Assembly (NCBI RefSeq): GCF_002367995.1
Contig: NZ_AP018207.1
Location: 7,302,199 to 7,366,198, forward strand
DNA from: Calothrix brevissima NIES-22
GTDB lineage: Bacteria; Cyanobacteriota; Cyanobacteriia; Cyanobacteriales; Nostocaceae
DNA length: 64,000 nt
Direction of reading: 5' to 3'
The stretch's first letter is position 1; each line of letters begins with the position of its first letter. This document shows positions 8,538 through 17,580 of the stretch, one piece after another. The notes below the pieces were generated by a model. That model searched no databases. It saw only the letters and a list, made by a program, of their open reading frames with translations, and had not been told where the DNA came from. Both the position numbers and the translations under genes were made by a program.

Positions 8538-9320
8538 TTATGAACACCCTTGACTAATAATTGACTTTGGTGCCATTTTCAAAAAAGTTTCTATGGGCAC
8601 AGCCCAACTTAGTGCGCTCATTTGTTCTTCTAGAGATTTACTAGGAATTTCCTGATTTTGAAATATATAGGGATTACCCCACAATGGATAAGCATGTCTG
8701 GCATTAATCCCTATAACTTGACCTTGACGATTTAAAACTGGGCCGCCACTCATACCTTTTTGAATTTCATTGGTATATCCAATTTGCAAACCTCCTTTTA
8801 GCGGTTGGTTTAATAAGAGTTTGATTCTACCTGTAGTGAATAAAAAATTTGGTGATTCTAAAGGAAAACCAGCCGCAAATACTTCATTGTCTACTGATAA
8901 TTTTCCCGAATTGCGCAATGAGGCTACTTGATAGTTTTTAGTTTGGCTGCGAAATCTTAATAAAGCTAAATCCTGCCCAGAAAAGTTAGCCGTTTCCACA
9001 ACGAAAGCATGATAAATCTGACTATCAGGCGTTTGAATGCGATATGCTTTTCCTTGTCCTGAGATTAATACATGGTCGTTAGTTAAAACTGTATAATCTT
9101 GTCCTTGCTTATGAATTACAATTCCCGAACCCCAAGCATCTCCTGAAAAAACTTTAACGGTAATTGATTTGGCATATTTATGCAATTGCACTGTTGATAG
9201 TTCTGGTGCAATGCAGGAATTAGCTCCTGTTAAAGTCGTGTTTTCAGCTAATATCTGTTCAGGGAAGTTAGCTAAGTAAAAGTTCAGACAGATTGTCAGT
9301 ATTAACAAACCTTTATTCAT
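8538..9320 (-). CDS. Exported trypsin-like serine protease, paralogue
   Basis: A 260-residue S1-family protease related to its downstream neighbour. Signal sequence at residues 1-25 (cleavage near ILAEN). Catalytic triad: H83 (TNDHVL), D117 (GQDLALLRF), S191 (QKGMSGGPV). Four-residue blocks around the serine are the same in both proteases, which suggests an old tandem duplication. It starts only 28 bases after the COP23 stop, so it is probably cotranscribed with that gene. Confidence 0.88.
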   Translation of the reverse strand: MNKGLLILTICLNFYLANFPEQILAENTTLTGANSCIAPELSTVQLHKYAKSITVKVFSGDAWGSGIVIHKQGQDYTVLTNDHVLISGQGKAYRIQTPDSQIYHAFVVETANFSGQDLALLRFRSQTKNYQVASLRNSGKLSVDNEVFAAGFPLESPNFLFTTGRIKLLLNQPLKGGLQIGYTNEIQKGMSGGPVLNRQGQVIGINARHAYPLWGNPYIFQNQEIPSKSLEEQMSALSWAVPIETFLKMAPKSIISQGCS

Positions 9321-9348
9321 CTCTCATCAAGTGTTGGTATTTGCAAAA

Positions 9349-9951
9349 CTACCAAACTCTTTCGGGAGAGATAACTTCAGGTTGAGCGCTAGGGGTAGGA
9401 GCGGATGTTGATTCTTCTGAGGTAATATTCAACAACTGATTAACATCAATATAATTAGTATCAGTTGGAGTATTCCTTGACGAACTAAAACTTTCATAGA
9501 CAACAGTATTACTTTTACCTTCACTAATATCAAATAATTGTTGTAAGACACGACTAGCATTTGCACCTGGTTTGAGAGTAAATAACAAACCTTGACAACC
9601 ACCACCTTTGGTGCTGCTGACACAAACTACAGATTGGCGATTCATAATACCTGTGGTGATGTAATTTAACATCCCATTATTTTTGTAGGTTTGAAACCTA
9701 CTAGAGACTTCTTGACAACGTTGTTCTGGAGTATAACCAGCTGCTGCAAAATCCCAGGACTTCCAACGAATTACCGGGACATTACGAGATTTAGTCTGTG
9801 CATAAGTAGTGAGTACTCCTTGCGAGTTGCGATCGCAAAAGAAGGTAGTACTTTGAGCTAAACTTGGTTGATGGCAACTCAAAACAGCCGCTAAACTCGT
9901 AAATACAGTCAAACTCAAGGCTTTGGCGCTGGATTTTACAGTTGTATTCAT
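9349..9951 (-). CDS. COP23-domain exported protein
   Basis: A 200-residue protein with a signal sequence (about 1-32, cleavage near SLAQS). The mature part matches the COP23 family, named after a circadian-oscillating 23 kDa membrane-associated polypeptide of Cyanothece: FFCDRNSQGVLTTYA, then VIRWKSWDF and PEQRCQEVSSRF, and a paired VVCVS / GGGCQGLLFTL. Four cysteines in the mature part could form two disulfides. The biochemical role is unknown. It heads a tight cluster with two trypsin-like proteases, and might be a partner, inhibitor or substrate of them; that is inference from gene order. Confidence 0.85.
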   Translation of the reverse strand: MNTTVKSSAKALSLTVFTSLAAVLSCHQPSLAQSTTFFCDRNSQGVLTTYAQTKSRNVPVIRWKSWDFAAAGYTPEQRCQEVSSRFQTYKNNGMLNYITTGIMNRQSVVCVSSTKGGGCQGLLFTLKPGANASRVLQQLFDISEGKSNTVVYESFSSSRNTPTDTNYIDVNQLLNITSEESTSAPTPSAQPEVISPERVW

Positions 9952-10131
9952 ATCTTGCCTGAATAACGCTACTAATCCTTTATCGGGTTAACTTTGAAAA
10001 ACCATGCATTGAAGATTTAAACTTATTTTTGTGGAAGACTATTTGACTAAACCTAAATAGACTTGAAACCCTTACCAATGACAAATGACAGCCTTTTCCA
10101 GCTATCTTGAATTGCACCATTTTAGGGATAA

Positions 10132-10614
10132 TTATCTGCCAAATGCGCCTATACCGTAGTAACAATAATTTGCTCTACATGTTGCCATTGTGACTTTAAT
10201 TTGAAATTTACCACTCCAACGAGGACGGACTCTGACAGCTGGGTAATCATCGTAGCCAGTGTCAGAATCGATGAGGTTTCCATCTTCGTCGTAAAGTCGC
10301 AAATCTATATCTCGACAATCTTGGTCACATACTCCAAGGATCGCATAATCGACACCTCGACGCAGATTTAGAGTTATATAATTACCTTGATTGCTACTGA
10401 GTTGATCGACAAAAGGATCGTGTGTAAGTTCGTAATTACCGCCCAAGTTTAAACTTACAGCCGCACGGATGAGTTGATCGCGGACACTATTTAGCCAATA
10501 CTCATTGTTAGCAAGTGCGATCGCTGGCGTAAAAACCATAGCAGTAGACACTAACCCCATTATCCAGTATTTTGAGCCTAAAATCGCCTGATTAACTTTA
10601 TTTGTATAAAACAT
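10132..10614 (-). CDS. Small exported protein, possible PPC-like beta domain
   Basis: A 160-residue protein starting at the ATG at 10614, preceded by an AAGGGA ribosome-binding site; a longer reading frame extends to 10728 but its extra residues look non-coding and enter a repeat. Signal sequence to about residue 37 (AIALA). The mature part has alternating strands with GNYITLNLRRGVDYAILGVCD and IDLRLYDEDGNLIDSD, ending in WSGKFQIKV. This resembles the bacterial pre-peptidase C-terminal (PPC) beta fold that accompanies secreted proteases, but the match is by eye only. Four cysteines. It lies between the TPR-CHAT gene and the COP23-protease run. Confidence 0.6.
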   Translation of the reverse strand: MFYTNKVNQAILGSKYWIMGLVSTAMVFTPAIALANNEYWLNSVRDQLIRAAVSLNLGGNYELTHDPFVDQLSSNQGNYITLNLRRGVDYAILGVCDQDCRDIDLRLYDEDGNLIDSDTGYDDYPAVRVRPRWSGKFQIKVTMATCRANYCYYGIGAFGR

Positions 10615-10714
10615 CGTTTCCCTTATGGTGTTTTTACTTCTGTATCTATATCGGGATAAATACAGATTTCCATGCACACACACTTCCAGGAAAACCCCCC
10701 GTATCCGTAGTTCC

Positions 10715-10903
10715 CCCATACGTATCAACTTAAGCTAAAAGCTATATACTGCGCGTGTTGTACAAAAACCCTCACCCTCATCCCCTCACCCCTTCTCCCC
10801 CAGGAGAAGGGGAATTTACTCCCCTCTCCTGAGGGAGAGGGGCTGGGGGTGAGGGCATAACCTTGTCGCCAAGCGGGTTTCACGTTAAATTGATACCAAT
10901 GGG
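10715..10903. repeat. MITE-like element with CCCATACGTATCAACTTAAG terminus
   Basis: The left end CCCATACGTATCAACTTAAG is matched by GTTAAATTGATACCAATGGG at the right. Inside are two strong hairpins, one around 10791-10810 (CCTTCTCC...GGAGAAGG) and an outer one in which ACCCTCACCC pairs with GGGTGAGGG. It has the same ends as the elements at 7378 and 43738. Confidence 0.7.
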
Positions 10904-10922
10904 TTTCCCCGCCCTTCTTCCG

Positions 10923-10964
10923 GAATTACGAATTACGAATTACGAATTACGAATTACGAATTAC
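10923..10964. repeat. Heptamer tandem repeat AATTACG x6
   Basis: Six units of AATTACG. The stop codon of the TPR-CHAT gene (10961-10963) lies within the last unit. Confidence 0.9.
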
Positions 10965-13528
10965 AACCAATTACCCACAAGAACATAAGGGGCCCATTGG
11001 AATGGAGAACTTTCTAATTCCGCAAAAACGCTAAGTTGGGCGCGTCGCAATGCTTCAGCTTTACTTACGCCTGTCTTTAATTGCTTATAAAATTCACGCA
11101 TAATTTTTTTCGCTGATGGATCGTCTGCTACCCAAAGAGATGCTAAAGTACTACGTGCCCCAGATTTAACTGCAACCCCGGCTAACCCTAAAGCAGCTTG
11201 TTTATCACCTTTAGCAGTTTTGCAAGCACTCAAAACCAGTAATTCTATACTCTCTGGTTTGGTATTATCTCTGGTTCTTAATAAATTATCTAGCTCATTA
11301 ATTTTCAATAAATCATTCCAGGTGAGAATGTAAGTTTCGTCAGGGTTAGAACTAAACTGTCCGTGGGTGGCTAGATGCACTACTGAAAAAGGATCGGATT
11401 TTACCTTTGTTTCTAAGTTAGTTTTAGTAAAACTTGCATTATAAAGTTCTTGGTTTTGCGCAAGTTCGCTGCGAATTTCCGCGATTTCATTTTTAACATT
11501 TGGTAGAGAACTAAAAGTTTTACCAGCTACTTTAATTTCTTCACTGACTCCGCCAATTAAGGCATTTAATTTCACCTTTTTTAATGGCTTGGGTTCAACT
11601 AGCTGTAAACTGGGAGCCAACGCTATAGCATAATTTTGAATTAAATATTTTTGCTGCTCTCTATCGTACAAAATCGACATTGGGATATTTCGCAAAGCAC
11701 CATCTAAGACAAATACTAAGGTTTTGATTTGATTAGTTTCTAACTCGGCTTTAGCAGGTCGAATTAACCAATCATAAATCTGTTCGGATAATTCTTTAAC
11801 TTCATATTTGCGATTATCTATCGCTAAATTCCCTCTTAGCTGGTTAATGGTTTCTTCAACTTGAATTTTAGAGATACTAGTTGTGTAATATTTGATTTTT
11901 TCTTGAGATAATTTAACAATCGTTTCCACGCGATCGCCTAAAATAATGGGATAGATAATGGCGGTAGCTGGCTCATTGTTTGCTAATTGATCAATTGGTG
12001 TAATCGGGCGTTGACATGGTGTACGTAAAAAGTTATCAATTTCAGCAACTTGCAAAGATTCTATGACTTCGCGGGCACGGTTTAAATTATCAGCTTGAGA
12101 ATTTTTTTCCTGCAAGAGTAAGTCAACAAAATCTCGATACACAGGTTCTATATTCTCGCGGAATGAAAACTGAGTACTTTGATTCATCGCGATTAAATCA
12201 GTACGCAGTAATTGTAAAATCTCCCATGATTTCTCATATAATTTCATGGCAGTTTCTCTATCTTCAATTTTTAGATAATTTCCTAGATGCCATAACCATT
12301 GATAGGTAATATCTGGTGCATTAATACTTTGAGAAATTGATAATGCTTGCTGAGTGAGTTTTTTAGCTTGTGTTAAATCTCCGGTTTTTTGGTATGTAAT
12401 TCCTAAAGTACCAAGGGCGTAAGATTCGCCGCGCTTATCTTTGAGGCTTTGTGCTTCTTTAATTGCTTGCTGTAAGATTTCAATAGCAGATTGAAGAGTT
12501 AACGGTTCCTGCTCGCTATATTTAATGAGACTTTGAGCAAAATTAATCTTGGCGTATACAGATGTTCGGCTAACTGGTAACTTTGCAAGCTGAGATTTAA
12601 TTTGTGGTAATAATTGCCCTACTTGCTGCCAATCTTTTTCATCTATCAGCAAACTGAGTAAATTTAATTGGGCGTTAATTCTGGTAGTTGGGGTTGCTGA
12701 GGGGTTGATGGCTTGTTGATAAGATGTAATTGCTTTTTCTGTATAGCTTTTGATGCTATTTTTAATTTCTTTATTTTCTAAATTAATTGGGTTATCTCTT
12801 TGATTGCGGTATGTGTTTCCTTGGCTGAGGCGAATATCACTAATAATTTGTGCTGATTTGATGCGTTCTGCGACTTGCAAAGCTGCTGTTAATTTTTGTT
12901 CGGATTGTTGAAAATTACCCACTAGGCGGCGAATATTTCCTAAGTTGAGTAATCCGGCAGCTTTGACGGGAGAATCTGGTAATTTATTCAAGCTGTCTGC
13001 AACGGCAATTAAGGTTTTATCTGCTTGCAAATATAAGCCTAAATTTTGCATTGCTTGGGCTTGATTAATTTGATTGCGAATTAAGGATTCTTCATCTTTT
13101 AATTGTTGATAAATCTTGGCTGCGGCTTGCCAATTATTTAAGGCTGCTTCTGGATTTCCTTGAGATAATTGTAGCCGTCCTTGAATATCTAAAGCTTGAG
13201 CGAGGATTTGTGAGCTTTCTGGGGTGGAAAGTTTTGCTAGTAAATCTAGGCTTTGAGTAATGGCTGTTTCTGCTTGTTGCCACTGTCCTAATTGTTGGTA
13301 GGCTAAGGATAGGTTACTCAATGTCATGGCTGCATTGAGTTTATTTCCTTGGCGATTAAATGTAGCTAATGTCTGTTTTAAAATGTCTATGGCTTCGGCA
13401 TATTTTCCGGCTTGATAGAGGATTTGGGCTGGGGTTTGTTGGGGTGGATTAATGGCGAAGCTGGGGGAGAGGAAGATACAGAGTGATGCTGTTAATAGGG
13501 TGAGGAGGAGATGTTTGAGTATTTTCAT
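10961..13528 (-). CDS. Exported TPR-CHAT (caspase-like) protein
   Basis: An 855-residue protein from the ATG at 13528. A longer frame to 13675 exists, but the signal sequence (MKILKHLLLTLLTASLCIF, cleavage near SFA) begins at this ATG. Residues about 35-480 are TPR-like helical repeats (AEAIDILKQTL, YAEAIDIL, LGNIRRLVGNF, LGTLGITYQKTGD). The C-terminal third is a CHAT domain, a caspase-clan peptidase fold, with the catalytic pair H722 in LATHGQF and C769 in LSACKTA, and the usual ending FQWAPYVLVGNW. CHAT peptidases include the separase relatives and the TPR-CHAT partner of type III-E CRISPR effectors. With a signal peptide, this one should act outside the cytoplasm, which is common for the cyanobacterial TPR-CHAT set. 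Its own substrate is unknown. The gene is in line with the TPS exoprotein gene. Confidence 0.9.
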   Translation of the reverse strand: MKILKHLLLTLLTASLCIFLSPSFAINPPQQTPAQILYQAGKYAEAIDILKQTLATFNRQGNKLNAAMTLSNLSLAYQQLGQWQQAETAITQSLDLLAKLSTPESSQILAQALDIQGRLQLSQGNPEAALNNWQAAAKIYQQLKDEESLIRNQINQAQAMQNLGLYLQADKTLIAVADSLNKLPDSPVKAAGLLNLGNIRRLVGNFQQSEQKLTAALQVAERIKSAQIISDIRLSQGNTYRNQRDNPINLENKEIKNSIKSYTEKAITSYQQAINPSATPTTRINAQLNLLSLLIDEKDWQQVGQLLPQIKSQLAKLPVSRTSVYAKINFAQSLIKYSEQEPLTLQSAIEILQQAIKEAQSLKDKRGESYALGTLGITYQKTGDLTQAKKLTQQALSISQSINAPDITYQWLWHLGNYLKIEDRETAMKLYEKSWEILQLLRTDLIAMNQSTQFSFRENIEPVYRDFVDLLLQEKNSQADNLNRAREVIESLQVAEIDNFLRTPCQRPITPIDQLANNEPATAIIYPIILGDRVETIVKLSQEKIKYYTTSISKIQVEETINQLRGNLAIDNRKYEVKELSEQIYDWLIRPAKAELETNQIKTLVFVLDGALRNIPMSILYDREQQKYLIQNYAIALAPSLQLVEPKPLKKVKLNALIGGVSEEIKVAGKTFSSLPNVKNEIAEIRSELAQNQELYNASFTKTNLETKVKSDPFSVVHLATHGQFSSNPDETYILTWNDLLKINELDNLLRTRDNTKPESIELLVLSACKTAKGDKQAALGLAGVAVKSGARSTLASLWVADDPSAKKIMREFYKQLKTGVSKAEALRRAQLSVFAELESSPFQWAPYVLVGNWL

Positions 13529-13608
13529 TGTGGAGTTGGGGAGGGGAGTTTTAAACGCAGAGGTACGCGAAGTTCGCGCAAAGGTACGCGGAGGGTTGGG
13601 GGATTTAA

Positions 13609-13747
13609 TAAACTTCTTGCATAAATATTTTGGCTTTGTTGAGTATTCGTTTAAAAAGCTCACGCATACCGCCAAAGGCGGAACTCGCAGAGTAGGCGCA
13701 AAGTCGCAAAGAAGAACGCGAAAATTAGTACTTTTATCAGAGGTTTA
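13609..13747. repeat. Dispersed element related to 25354-25466
   Basis: It begins TAAACTTCTTGCATAAATAT and ends ACTTTTATCAGAGGTTTA. It shares AAAAAGCTCACGCA, a GCAAAG/GCAGAG core and the ACTTTTxxxAGAGGT end with the copy at 25354-25466. Its right end includes the stop codon of the TPS exoprotein gene (13745-13747). Confidence 0.65.
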
Positions 13748-16700
13748 ATTTTTTGGGTTGTTTAGTGCTGTGTTGCAAGTTGCTGGTTGTTGGGAATGAT
13801 GATTGGAGTTGGTGGTGGGGAGGTTGGCGCTGAGGGTGAGTTGTCCTTTTTCGTTGACTAACCAACCTGTGGCTTCGATGAGGGGTTGGGGGATTGTGGA
13901 AATTGCGGTTTGGTTATTGATGGATGCTGTGGGAGAATTTTCGGTTTTGGGTTTGAGTCTTACCCAATCGACTTGAACGGTGTCGGGATTTAAAATGTCT
14001 GTGGGGTTGCTGGGTAAACCACCTCGTCCTGTGATGATAAATTTACCTTGGGTTTGGGTAGGACTGTAACAACCTTCAGCGATTTGGGAATCTACGGGTA
14101 CTTGTGGTAAGGCGGCTAAACCTCGGCTGGGGTCGATACTATTGATGACGACTTCACCATTTTGTCCGAGACGGGAATCGGCGGAAATATCAACTTCTCC
14201 ATTCCCGCGAAATTGGGAAAAGTCGCCGGGGTTTCGACCGGAGGGGGAAAATTGGGCGATAAATGCCGGGGCGTTAATTGTAATATTACCTCCAGGCCCA
14301 GCATCGGCGTTGGCGAGGATGTCGCTATCTTCTAGAACCACAAATACTTGCGATCGCACATCAATATTACCACCGCCGCCAGTACCGTTAAAAACGCTGG
14401 TTGTGATTTCACTGCTGTTGCGCAGGCGGATATCTGTGGCTTTGATGTTGATATTTCCACCACCAGAAAGGATGGAGGTGGCTGTGATTTGTCCTTGGTT
14501 TCCTTGGATTTGGTCGGTAATATCAATAAAGATATCGCCGGCGTTACCTGTTCCCTCGCTAAGACTATTTAGCCTGCCGGTGTTGGTAAGGAATAGGGAA
14601 TTGGCTTGTACTTGAATATCGCCGCCTTGTCCTGAGCCAAGTGTGGCGGATGATACATCAGCCCTATCTATAATTGCTAAATTATCGGTTTGTAGGAGGA
14701 TTCCGCCGGCGTTACCAGTACTATCTCGTTGGGCTACAGTATAAATCTTACTGTTACCACTGGCTGTGATGGCATCTGAGGCGCGGATATGTAAAAATCC
14801 TGCATTTCCAGAACCCAGGATATTAGTAAAGATATTAGCTTGATTTTGGAGATTTAGTTGGCGAGTGTCTATAAAAAGTGTGCCTCCAGAAGCTTTACCT
14901 GCACCGGCTGTAGATATTCCGCCTGTATTAGCTATATTGACTGATTCTGTGGCGCGTATGGTCAAATTACCAGAGTTACCTTGAATACCGCTTTGTTGAT
15001 TAGCTGCATCAAGACTTTCAAAGAAAAACTGAAGACTATTTATAGGTAATACTGATATTAATTTTGCAACCTCGGATTCTGGATCATTTTGTAAACTTTG
15101 ATATAGGGTTGCAACATCACTACTAATAGTAGATATTGAACTGTTTCCATCTACAATATTCAAATTTTTAGTTTCAATGTAAAGGTTCCCAGCACTACCT
15201 GTACCAAAACTAGATGTAGATATAATTCCACCCTGAATTAAATTGACAGAATTATCAGCATATATATTCAGATTTTCTGCACTGGCTGTGCCTACATTTT
15301 GGGAAGTGACAGCACCTTTATTGCCAATTGTTAAGGTTCCCGTAAATAGATTTAATTCTCCTGCATTACCAGAACCAATAGAGCTGCTTGAAAGTTGGCT
15401 AAAATTGTCTATATTAACAGATTCTTGAGCGCGGACTGTGAGTTTACCACTAGGATTTTGAGAACCAACAGAGCTAGAAGTAATTAACGATTGATTTTGC
15501 AAGTTCAATTTTTTTGTATCAATTAAAACGTCTCCTGCTGCTCCATTAAGCTGAATTGCCAGTGAAGTTATAGTTCCTTTATTGATTACATCTATAGATT
15601 CCCTAGCTTGAATAAACAAATTACCAGCTTTAGCCTGATTGCCTAATGTAATAATACCACCAGCATCCTGTACTAATAATTTTTCTGTAAATATAGAAAG
15701 GTTACCTCCATTTTTTGTTCCTCTATTTTGGGTACTTATGCTAGAAGCACGAGTACCATCTTTACCAATAACATTAATAGAGTTTCTGGCATTAATTATC
15801 AGATTACCTGCTGTTTCTTGATTGATAGTTTGCAGCCCCAGAAATCCTCCATTTAAAATATTGAGTGTTCCTGTTTCAATTTCTATATTACTTCCTGTAG
15901 CAGAACCAGAACTGATGCTAAGTAAATTACTTTTTGCACCGATAATATTGATATTTTCTGAAGCATTGACTTTGATATTACTAACGGTAGGAGAATTAAT
16001 ATTTTGAGTGGCGATAGTTCCTTTATTTATGGTAAAATTTTTAGTAGAAATTGCTATATTGGCTTCAAAAGAACTCACATTCGAGTTAATCTCTATATCA
16101 CCTTTTTCAGCATTTAACTGAATTTGACCGCCATTACTGAGAATTTGAGCGTTGACGAAAATATTCTTACCAGCTTCGGCTGTTATTCCCACACCTGGGA
16201 AATAAGTAATTACTGGCGCAGAGAAGGTGATATTTTCTGTGGCTTGTAAGGTGACGTTAGCTAAGGCAAAATTAAAGGCATTCGCTAATATTTTCGTGTT
16301 ACCATCACCACCAATATCATTATCACTAAAAGCATCAGCATCAGTTAAATCGAAAGTTTCTCCACCAGCAGCGACAATTTCAATATTTGTTGGATCTAAT
16401 AATAAAGTGCCAATATTACCGTTAGTAGCATTGGTATTAACTAAGCCGTTGTAATCTAAAGATTGTTTACCAGAAACTTCGACAAAGCCTCCATCACCAG
16501 AATTTACACCACCACGAGCGCTGATATTACCGTAAAATCTGGTATTGTTATCGCTCCAGACTATGACTCTACCACCATTTCCGTTATCAATTGCATCGGC
16601 GTTGATGCTGGTATTTTTACCAATAAATGTGCTTGCGGCGTTGGGAACTGTACCTTTTCCTTGAAAATCTCCGCCAATTAAGACTGTACCACCACCACCA

Positions 16701-17380
16701 ACGGCAGAAACCTCTATTTTGGCATTATCTAATAAGCCGATGCGATCGCCAAATATTTCTACTCTCCCACCAGGCGCAGTTATGGTTCCTGTGCTGGTAA
16801 CTGTGTTTGCTAATAATGTTAAACTTTGTCCGGTACCTACTGTTAAGTTCCCGGCGTTGCTAATATTCCCCTGTATCCCATTCTGCAAACCAGGACGGAT
16901 TTTTAATGTGAGTAGGGGTGGTGCTTCGGGGTTGGTAGTATTGAATTCTAAGCCGTTGTCAAATACTAAGCTTTTGGCGGTACTGGCGAAAAAGGAACCG
17001 CTAATATCTAGACGCGCATTTTCACCAAAAATAATGCCGTTGGGATTGAGCAAAAATAAGTTAGCATTGCCCAATACGCCAAGTGTACCGAAAATCTGCG
17101 AGGGGTTGTTTCCGGTAATGCGCGTCAGAATGTTGCTAACGCTGTGGGGATTTTGGAAGTAAACACCCCTACCCGCATCAATGTTAAATTCCGAGAAGCT
17201 GTGAAACAGGTTTGTCCCTCTGAGGGAACCGCCTGTAATTTGATCGATTTGGGGGTTGAGGGATTCTACTTTGGTTCCTAAACTATTATCGGGGATGACT
17301 TGGGCAAAAGTGCTATCGCTGATTGTAAATATTATCCCCAGAAAAGTTAAAAGGGCGATGATTAAAGGACTTTTTAGCAT
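13745..17380 (-). CDS. Filamentous-haemagglutinin-type (TPS) exoprotein
   Basis: A 1,211-residue protein starting at the ATG at 17380, where the signal sequence begins (MLKSPLIIALLTFLGIIFT, cleavage near TFAQ). Residues about 30-260 form the TPS (haemagglutinin activity) domain: TNLFHSFSEFNI, LTRITGNNPSQIFGTL, LLNPNGIIFGENARLDISGS (split), and SLTLLANTV. The rest is a beta helix of many imperfect repeats of the type GxLxIxTxxLxLxxxxxIxT, ending with the GCYSP ... GRGGLPSNPTD block typical of cyanobacterial family members. Such proteins are exported by Sec and then by an outer-membrane TpsB (FhaC/ShlB) pore to the surface. No tpsB is in the window. Neighbours DUF928 and CHAT genes recur with this family. 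Confidence 0.92.
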   Translation of the reverse strand: MLKSPLIIALLTFLGIIFTISDSTFAQVIPDNSLGTKVESLNPQIDQITGGSLRGTNLFHSFSEFNIDAGRGVYFQNPHSVSNILTRITGNNPSQIFGTLGVLGNANLFLLNPNGIIFGENARLDISGSFFASTAKSLVFDNGLEFNTTNPEAPPLLTLKIRPGLQNGIQGNISNAGNLTVGTGQSLTLLANTVTSTGTITAPGGRVEIFGDRIGLLDNAKIEVSAVGGGGTVLIGGDFQGKGTVPNAASTFIGKNTSINADAIDNGNGGRVIVWSDNNTRFYGNISARGGVNSGDGGFVEVSGKQSLDYNGLVNTNATNGNIGTLLLDPTNIEIVAAGGETFDLTDADAFSDNDIGGDGNTKILANAFNFALANVTLQATENITFSAPVITYFPGVGITAEAGKNIFVNAQILSNGGQIQLNAEKGDIEINSNVSSFEANIAISTKNFTINKGTIATQNINSPTVSNIKVNASENINIIGAKSNLLSISSGSATGSNIEIETGTLNILNGGFLGLQTINQETAGNLIINARNSINVIGKDGTRASSISTQNRGTKNGGNLSIFTEKLLVQDAGGIITLGNQAKAGNLFIQARESIDVINKGTITSLAIQLNGAAGDVLIDTKKLNLQNQSLITSSSVGSQNPSGKLTVRAQESVNIDNFSQLSSSSIGSGNAGELNLFTGTLTIGNKGAVTSQNVGTASAENLNIYADNSVNLIQGGIISTSSFGTGSAGNLYIETKNLNIVDGNSSISTISSDVATLYQSLQNDPESEVAKLISVLPINSLQFFFESLDAANQQSGIQGNSGNLTIRATESVNIANTGGISTAGAGKASGGTLFIDTRQLNLQNQANIFTNILGSGNAGFLHIRASDAITASGNSKIYTVAQRDSTGNAGGILLQTDNLAIIDRADVSSATLGSGQGGDIQVQANSLFLTNTGRLNSLSEGTGNAGDIFIDITDQIQGNQGQITATSILSGGGNINIKATDIRLRNSSEITTSVFNGTGGGGNIDVRSQVFVVLEDSDILANADAGPGGNITINAPAFIAQFSPSGRNPGDFSQFRGNGEVDISADSRLGQNGEVVINSIDPSRGLAALPQVPVDSQIAEGCYSPTQTQGKFIITGRGGLPSNPTDILNPDTVQVDWVRLKPKTENSPTASINNQTAISTIPQPLIEATGWLVNEKGQLTLSANLPTTNSNHHSQQPATCNTALNNPKN

Positions 17381-17549
17381 GGGTAATAGGGGGTTAGTAT
17401 TTTTTGCACGCACCAGACGCAAAGATTTAAAAGTGAGATTTATTAAGCCCCTTCGGGGCGGGAACAGGGAACGGAGTTGAGGGAACAGTGGAAAAACCTA
17501 GCCCCAAAGTAAGGTTTAAAAGCGAGTGGAATTGTGGGCGAAAAAATCC

Positions 17550-17577
17550 TTGTTCCCTGTTCCCTGTTCCCTGTTTC
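17550..17577. repeat. Heptamer tandem repeat TGTTCCC x4
   Basis: About four units of TGTTCCC directly after the stop codon of the DUF928 gene, between that gene and the TPS exoprotein gene. Confidence 0.8.
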
Positions 17578-17580
17578 CTT

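Noticed and set aside
10615-10728. N-terminal extension of the small exported protein
   Set aside because: The extension overlaps a MITE-like end and precedes a clear signal peptide with its own ribosome-binding site.
13529-13675. N-terminal extension of the TPR-CHAT protein
   Set aside because: It lies in a dispersed repeat and would bury the signal peptide.
14142-14615. Plus-strand ORFs inside the TPS gene region, here and at 16719-17162
   Set aside because: They are antisense to a clear beta-helix exoprotein and owe their length to its repeat composition.
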